Below, piece after piece: positions 50,936 through 55,145 of a stretch of DNA of 55,145 bases. The stretch covers positions 1 through 55,145 of the forward strand of contig NZ_MUNW01000057.1 of NCBI RefSeq assembly GCF_002002725.1, in the 5' to 3' direction. Source of the DNA: Sinorhizobium sp. A49 (GTDB lineage Bacteria > Pseudomonadota > Alphaproteobacteria > Rhizobiales > Rhizobiaceae). Position 1 is the first letter of the stretch. The number at the start of each line of letters is the position of its first letter. The position numbers and the translations under genes were made by a program. Below the pieces are notes generated by a model that ran no database searches, had not been told where the DNA came from, and was given only the letters and a program-made list of their open reading frames with translations.

Positions 50936-51215
50936 TCCGGCCTTCGGGCGATGGCAACAGCACCTCGCCCCCTGTTTCACGCTTCATGCGATGCAATGCC
51001 GGGATGATAGCACGCGGCACGCTGTCGGTTTCTGCGGCGTCGTGCGTCCTGATCCATCGCGCAAAGTCGCTGCAGCACTCAAATGTCCAGAACAGCTTTG
51101 CCGCCTTCTGCGGCTCCACTTCAAAGCGGGGTGTCCTGATCGCCGACATATAGAAACTTGTCCGCCCGGCGGCAAGGGCGGCGCTATGACGCCTGCCCCG
51201 ACAAATCGGTCCGGC

Positions 51216-51965
51216 TCAGATCAGCTTCAGCCGCATGGCGCGGGCGATCGCCTGCATGCGGTTGACGGCGTCGAGCTTGCGGGTCGCGCTCTTGAAGTAG
51301 CTGCTGACGGTATAGGTGGAGATGCCGAGGATGATGGCGATCTCATCGCTGCTCTTGCCGGCAGCTGCCCAGCGCAGACACTCGATTTCGCGGCTCGACA
51401 GCTTTTCGCGCGCCGAGCTGCCGGTGTCGAAAGTGCGCTCAAGGCATTCGAACAGCTGCACGAGGGAAAGATAGAGCGTCGCCTGCTCGACGCCGACAGG
51501 CGCCTCGCGCCGGCCGGACAGCATGGCGACGAAGGGATCGCCGCTGCTGGTATGCAACTGGACAGCGAAATGGCGCGCCATCTCCGGATGCGAAAGCAGG
51601 CGGTGCACCATCGCCTCGTCGACCGGCTTGCCGGCAACGTCGAGCAGTTCGGCACCGCCGACGACCGGCAGCTTGGTGTTGCGCAGCCGCTCGACCAGCA
51701 CGCTCGACTGGAAGGTCTCGCAGGCGTCGTACTGGCGCACCAGTTCCGACGGCCAGTTGCTGAGCACCAGCCGCTCGGAGAAACGCTGCTGCTCGGCCAG
51801 CGGCAGACGCGCGATCATGAAATGGCCAAAACCATAACGCGCGATCAGCCGCCGCAGCAAATGCAGAAGTTCGTACTCGGTACGCACGGCAGCCGTATCG
51901 ATTTCGGAAATCAAGTCCGCCATCTCAGCCTCGCGCAGCAAGGCTGGTTCATTCGATTCCTTCAT
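51216..51965 (-). CDS. LuxR family transcriptional regulator with autoinducer-like domain
   Basis: The 249-residue protein has an N-terminal autoinducer-binding-like domain and a C-terminal LuxR helix-turn-helix (LSSREIECLRWAAAGKSSDEIAIIL in part, then TYTVSSYFKSATRKL). No luxI-type synthase is present. The conserved Asp-Pro of acyl-homoserine-lactone binders appears replaced (FQSSVLVERL where ..DPV.. is expected). It may therefore be a ligand-independent or differently tuned regulator. It is divergent from sciP across a 487-bp region, so a link to motility or cell-cycle control is possible. Confidence 0.9.
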   Translation of the reverse strand: MKESNEPALLREAEMADLISEIDTAAVRTEYELLHLLRRLIARYGFGHFMIARLPLAEQQRFSERLVLSNWPSELVRQYDACETFQSSVLVERLRNTKLPVVGGAELLDVAGKPVDEAMVHRLLSHPEMARHFAVQLHTSSGDPFVAMLSGRREAPVGVEQATLYLSLVQLFECLERTFDTGSSAREKLSSREIECLRWAAAGKSSDEIAIILGISTYTVSSYFKSATRKLDAVNRMQAIARAMRLKLI

Positions 51966-52452
51966 CTCTGATCACCACATCACCGGTGCCAACGCACCTG
52001 GTCGAGAGAATACAAACCGCCCCGAGAATCATCCGGCGCATGAACTTCACTCAGGCGCCAGAATACAGCCACCCTCTCCGGCATGCCCGCGTAAGCAACG
52101 CGACCGGTTGTGAAAATATGACGATGCACCAAGAATGAATCGGGAGCGCACAAACGTCGCTCATCCTTTATTTCGGCGTCTCGTTACCAAGAATTTTAGT
52201 TAAAGTGAAATGTGGTAATTGCATGGCTCCCATGCCAAATCCGCGATAATCCAACGTTTTCCGGGCAAGATGACCGCTATTGTTGAGCGCGATAGCTGTC
52301 GGGTGCACCGGCGGGGTGTTGCGGAAGTGATCGAGGGAGTGTCCGGAAGTATTTAAAATTATGAGTAAATTGTTACCGACGGCTTAGGCAAATGTTAAAT
52401 GTGGCGGGCTAAGGTCAGCCACATATGGTCTTGAGTTTGTGTAGAGAGTCCC
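51966..52452. other. Long divergent control region between the luxR-type gene and sciP
   Basis: These 487 bp are AT-rich in their right half. TTAA motifs, the half-site of CtrA boxes, occur at 52200, 52353 and 52395. No gene is seen. The length suggests multiple promoters. Confidence 0.55.
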
Positions 52453-52728
52453 ATGACCGAAATGATGCGACCACGCGTAAAATATGTCATCGGCCCCGAT
52501 GGCAGTCCTCTGACGATTGCGGATCTGCCGCCGGCGAATACCCGGCGCTGGGTTATCCGCAGGAAGGCTGAGGTGGTTGCCGCAGTGCGCGGTGGCCTTT
52601 TGAGCCTTGAGGAAGCGTGCGAACGCTATACCCTCACTGTCGAGGAATTCCTTTCCTGGCAGTCCTCCATCAATGATCACGGTCTGGCCGGTCTGCGCAC
52701 GACACGCATCCAGCAATATCGCCACTAA
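52453..52728 (+). CDS. sciP: SciP, small CtrA-inhibitory protein (DUF1153)
   Basis: The 91-residue protein is a DUF1153 member with a helix-turn-helix (NTRRWVIRRKAEVVAAVRGG, then LSLEEACERYTLTVEEFLSW). In Caulobacter, SciP binds CtrA and blocks transcription of CtrA-activated genes, including flagellar genes, in G1 cells. Length and the whole sequence fit. It is encoded 1.7 kb from ctrA on the same strand, with fliJ between them. Confidence 0.9.
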   Translation: MTEMMRPRVKYVIGPDGSPLTIADLPPANTRRWVIRRKAEVVAAVRGGLLSLEEACERYTLTVEEFLSWQSSINDHGLAGLRTTRIQQYRH

Positions 52729-52944
52729 AAGCCCCCGACAGGGCCATAGGTTGAACGGCGGCTCCGGCATTTCCGGTGGCCGCCGTCTTCGTTTTCGGCC
52801 AAACCACACCGCCTTGTTTCCCGTCGGTGACGTTTCGGAGACAGTGCGTTTCCCCTTCGCGTTCGCCAAACCGGTTCCTGTTGCCGCGGTCATGCGATAG
52901 CATCGTCGACAACACGCAAACGTTGAATGGCAAGGGATGCTGAG

Positions 52945-53226
52945 ATGGATATCGCCCACGAAGAAACCGGTTCGCACGGCCGCTACTCGACATCGGTCGA
53001 GGGATACACCGGCGAGATGACCTATTCGCGGTCGTCGCCAAAACTGATCATCGTCGATCACACCCTGGTTCCCGACGAACTTCGCGGCAAGGGCGTCGGC
53101 CAGGCGCTGGCAAAACATGCGATCGACGAAGCGCGCAAGGGCGGCTGGAAGATTATTCCGCTTTGCCCGTTCATGCGCGCGCAGGCGCTGCGCCACCCCG
53201 ACTGGCAGGATGTCATCCAGGCCTGA
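52945..53226 (+). CDS. GNAT-like N-acetyltransferase (short Acetyltransf_CG type)
   Basis: The 93-residue protein starts at ATG 52945 with AAGGG upstream; an ATG 18 bp earlier is less well placed. The acetyl-CoA motif PDELRGKGVGQALAKHAIDE and the conserved CPFM near the end mark the short YidJ/YjdJ-like group. Function unknown; widely conserved. It ends in a strong bidirectional terminator shared with fliJ. Confidence 0.9.
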   Translation: MDIAHEETGSHGRYSTSVEGYTGEMTYSRSSPKLIIVDHTLVPDELRGKGVGQALAKHAIDEARKGGWKIIPLCPFMRAQALRHPDWQDVIQA

Positions 53227-53262
53227 CCCTGCCTCTCCACGCCCAGACGGTCCCGAAATGAG

Positions 53263-53300
53263 AAAAACCCGCCCGACAGTTGCCTGTCGCGCGGGTTTTT
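53263..53300. terminator. Strong bidirectional terminator between the acetyltransferase and fliJ
   Basis: Arms aaaaacccgc (53263-53272) and gcgggttttt (53291-53300) are extended inward by cgacag/ctgtcg. A/T tracts on both sides give termination in either direction. Confidence 0.9.
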
Positions 53301-53381
53301 CGTTCTGGTGACAATCGTGCCGGATCGGGCCATGCCATCGGCATCGCCCGACAAAGGTTGAAAATCATCTGCCTCGAACGA

Positions 53382-53732
53382 TTACGCCCTAAGGCGCGTC
53401 GTCGTGTCCCGTTCCTCGAGCGCCGCCGCCTTCGCATATTCGGCCTGCACTTCTTCAAGCGCGAGTTCGGCAGCGTCCTGCTGCATCTTCAGCTCTCGAA
53501 TGGAGACCTGAAGATTGTCGGCTCTTTGACGAGCAGCCTTGGCGAAAGTGGGATAGGCAAAATGCGAGGGATCGGAAATACCCGACTTCTTTTCCTCGAA
53601 AACAATCTGATTTTCCAGATCCTTGGTCATCCGTTCGAACTCAGCCATCATCATCTGAAGCTGGCTCAGCTGACGCTGCTTCTCCCTGACCTGAAATTCC
53701 TTCAGGCGGACAAGGCTCTCACGTGCTTTCAT
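53382..53732 (-). CDS. fliJ: Flagellar export protein FliJ
   Basis: The 116-residue protein is almost entirely coiled coil (LKEFQVREKQRQLSQLQMMM, then LKMQQDAAELALEEVQAEY), as expected for FliJ. FliJ links the flagellar ATPase FliI to the export gate. ATG 53732 has GGGAG upstream. It is divergent from ctrA, and the position beside ctrA matches my memory of Rhizobiales gene order. CtrA sites in the gap could control it. Confidence 0.85.
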   Translation of the reverse strand: MKARESLVRLKEFQVREKQRQLSQLQMMMAEFERMTKDLENQIVFEEKKSGISDPSHFAYPTFAKAARQRADNLQVSIRELKMQQDAAELALEEVQAEYAKAAALEERDTTTRLRA

Positions 53733-54174
53733 ACGCAATACTCCCGTGGATAACGAGACCCCGGTTACTGATTTGGCCCGTCGAGCCTGCCCCAACAGGC
53801 AGAAAACGAAAAATCGACAGCGATATTAACAAAAGCCTACCGCTGGTAACCTTTCGTTTACGGGCATCGTTAATCATAGGGGTGATGATTTAAGGCTCCG
53901 TAAATGCTGAGGCACGAAATATGACGGCCCCGGCATTAACGAGTCAGAAGAGTCAGATAGCGGCATTTGCTCATGTTTCGCATGAAAAGTGCCATTTTGG
54001 ATTCACGTTTGAAATCAGGGAACTGCTAAAAATATTTAACAATCTCGATACACCTTGCCAGAGTGAATCAGAATTTGTTAACCATTTGATGGCAGCCTCC
54101 AAATCAGGCAACGACTGGATCCGTATCGCGTAAGGGGGCCACGATGACCTTGGGCGGCGGAAAAGGGGAAGAAT
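53733..54174. promoter_or_regulatory. ctrA control region with four GANTC sites and three TTAAC motifs
   Basis: GANTC sites (CcrM methylation) occur at 53941, 53950, 54000 and 54065. TTAAC motifs, CtrA half-sites, occur at 53936, 54036 and 54078. A 70-codon frame at 53921-54133 overlaps these and is probably not a gene. Methylation state and CtrA feedback probably time ctrA transcription, as in Caulobacter. Confidence 0.75.
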
Positions 54175-54876
54175 ATGCGGGTTCTACTAATTGAAGACGA
54201 CAGCGCAACGGCTCAGAGCATTGAGCTGATGCTGAAGTCCGAGAGTTTCAACGTTTACACCACCGATCTCGGTGAAGAAGGCGTCGATCTCGGCAAACTC
54301 TATGACTACGACATCATCCTTCTCGACCTCAACCTTCCGGACATGTCCGGTTACGAGGTCTTGAGAACACTGCGTCTTTCCAAGGTGAAGACGCCGATCC
54401 TCATTCTCTCCGGCATGGCCGGAATTGAAGACAAGGTTCGCGGTCTCGGCTTCGGCGCCGACGACTACATGACCAAGCCGTTCCACAAGGACGAGCTGGT
54501 GGCACGCATCCATGCGATCGTGCGCCGTTCCAAGGGTCATGCCCAGTCGGTCATCTCGACCGGCGAGCTGATCGTCAATCTCGATGCCAAGACGGTGGAA
54601 GTCGGCGGACAGCGTGTCCACCTCACCGGCAAGGAATATCAGATGCTCGAGCTGCTTTCGCTGCGCAAGGGCACGACGCTCACCAAGGAAATGTTCCTCA
54701 ACCACCTCTACGGCGGTATGGACGAGCCGGAACTGAAGATCATCGACGTCTTCATCTGCAAGCTGCGCAAGAAACTTGCCAATGCTGCCGGCGGCGCCAA
54801 CTACATCGAAACCGTCTGGGGTCGCGGCTACGTTCTGCGCGAGCCGGATGGTGCGGAATACGCCGAAACCGCCTGA
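54175..54876 (+). CDS. ctrA: Cell-cycle response regulator CtrA
   Basis: The 233-residue OmpR-type regulator has Asp8-Asp9, phosphoacceptor Asp51 ([12 protein letters not shown]) and Lys in TKPFHKDEL. Its winged-helix domain contains [18 protein letters not shown] and ends [10 protein letters not shown], near-identical to CtrA of other alphaproteobacteria. It controls replication, division and motility. The start follows AAGGGGAAG. The C-terminus ends AETA, so the Ala-rich tail used for ClpXP turnover in Caulobacter is only partly kept. Confidence 0.97.
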   Translation: MRVLLIEDDSATAQSIELMLKSESFNVYTTDLGEEGVDLGKLYDYDIILLDLNLPDMSGYEVLRTLRLSKVKTPILILSGMAGIEDKVRGLGFGADDYMTKPFHKDELVARIHAIVRRSKGHAQSVISTGELIVNLDAKTVEVGGQRVHLTGKEYQMLELLSLRKGTTLTKEMFLNHLYGGMDEPELKIIDVFICKLRKKLANAAGGANYIETVWGRGYVLREPDGAEYAETA

Positions 54877-54949
54877 TTTCAGGCTCTCGTCCGGGCGCGG
54901 CATGGACCCGCATATCCAGGCATGACGCCAACGGACATCTTTTTGAACG

Positions 54950-54975
54950 AACCCGCCCTTCGAGGCGGGTTTTTT
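54950..54975 (+). terminator. Rho-independent terminator downstream of ctrA
   Basis: aacccgcc (54950-54957) and ggcgggtt (54964-54971) form a stem followed by a T tract. It lies 74 bp after the ctrA stop. Confidence 0.88.
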
Positions 54976-55145
54976 CGTTATGGCGATGGCTCCTCGGTTG
55001 CCGGTCGTACGGTCCTTCTGACCTGCCACGGAACTTTCACCCAGCAGCGACTAGAGCCCCGGCGGTTCTGAATACGCCAAGTGGCGCGGTGTGAGCAACC
55101 GGCGGAAACGCGAAGCTTTCATCTTGTGCAGCGTTGGAGCCGGTT

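Noticed and set aside
50907-51149. 80-codon minus-strand frame overlapping the mnmA start
   Set aside because: The sequence is faintly protein-like, but it overlaps mnmA by 29 bp, lacks a clear ribosome binding site and matches no family I know.
53921-54133. 70-codon frame upstream of ctrA
   Set aside because: It overlaps the GANTC and TTAAC motifs, has no ribosome binding site and no family resemblance; more likely the ctrA leader.
54976-55145. Sequence after the ctrA terminator
   Set aside because: No gene, RNA or repeat could be supported in the last 170 bp.

Overview
The window looks like a chromosomal segment of a Rhizobiales bacterium, most likely close to Sinorhizobium/Ensifer. The evidence is high GC, a CtrA/SciP/FliJ cluster with GANTC (CcrM-type) sites, a hutC-hutF-hutXWV-hutH-hutD cluster, a rhizobial LuxR-type regulator beside sciP, and many amino-acid ABC transporters. 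Genus is inferred from gene content and remembered gene order, not from an alignment.

Layout. (1) 1-11.9 kb: the first 3027 codons of a giant secreted RTX protein with two animal-type heme peroxidase domains (minus strand, C-terminus outside the window). It is divergent from a DegS/NarX-type sensor kinase, and a NarL/FixJ response regulator follows convergently. (2) 12.3-18.7 kb: a His-rich CobW-type GTPase and a D-Ala-D-Ala carboxypeptidase in one operon, an M20 amidohydrolase with an Lrp-type regulator, and a zinc alcohol dehydrogenase divergent from a YqhC-like AraC regulator with three 21-bp-phased repeats between them. (3) 18.8-23.5 kb: an Lrp regulator divergent from a kinase/M23/class-III PLP fusion, followed by an AapJ-like binding protein. 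(4) 23.9-34 kb: a complete branched-chain-type ABC transporter (with a LivM-LivG fusion) divergent from an RpiR regulator and four catabolic genes: cysteine hydrolase, glutamine-synthetase-like ligase, N-formylglutamate amidohydrolase and class-III aminotransferase. (5) 34-44.3 kb: a second kinase/M23/PLP fusion behind hutC, and the divergent operon hutF-hutX-hutW-hutV-hutH-like-hutD. (6) 44.3-49.6 kb: small housekeeping and hypothetical genes, a His-rich DMT exporter, an orphan membrane/coiled-coil gene and a tRNA-Met. (7) 49.7-55.1 kb: mnmA, a LuxR-type regulator, sciP, an acetyltransferase, fliJ and ctrA.

How the genes fit together. Regions 3 to 5 form a nitrogen-compound catabolic district: three uptake systems, four local regulators (Lrp, RpiR, HutC and another Lrp nearby) and enzymes acting on amines or amides. 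Two observations stand out. The hutH gene encodes a histidine-ammonia-lyase-fold protein in which the Ala-Ser-Gly triad that forms the MIO cofactor is replaced by Tyr142-Leu143-Ser144. It is co-transcribed with a betaine-family ABC transporter, so it may eliminate a quaternary amine (for example from hercynine or ergothioneine) rather than ammonia from histidine. Second, the window carries two paralogous three-domain fusions of APH kinase, M23 and AGXT2L-like PLP lyase. The M23 zinc site is intact in one copy and lost in the other, and the second copy sits directly behind hutC. The double peroxidase with its linked two-component system is a third unusual locus.

No rRNA, CRISPR array, insertion sequence or integrase was seen.
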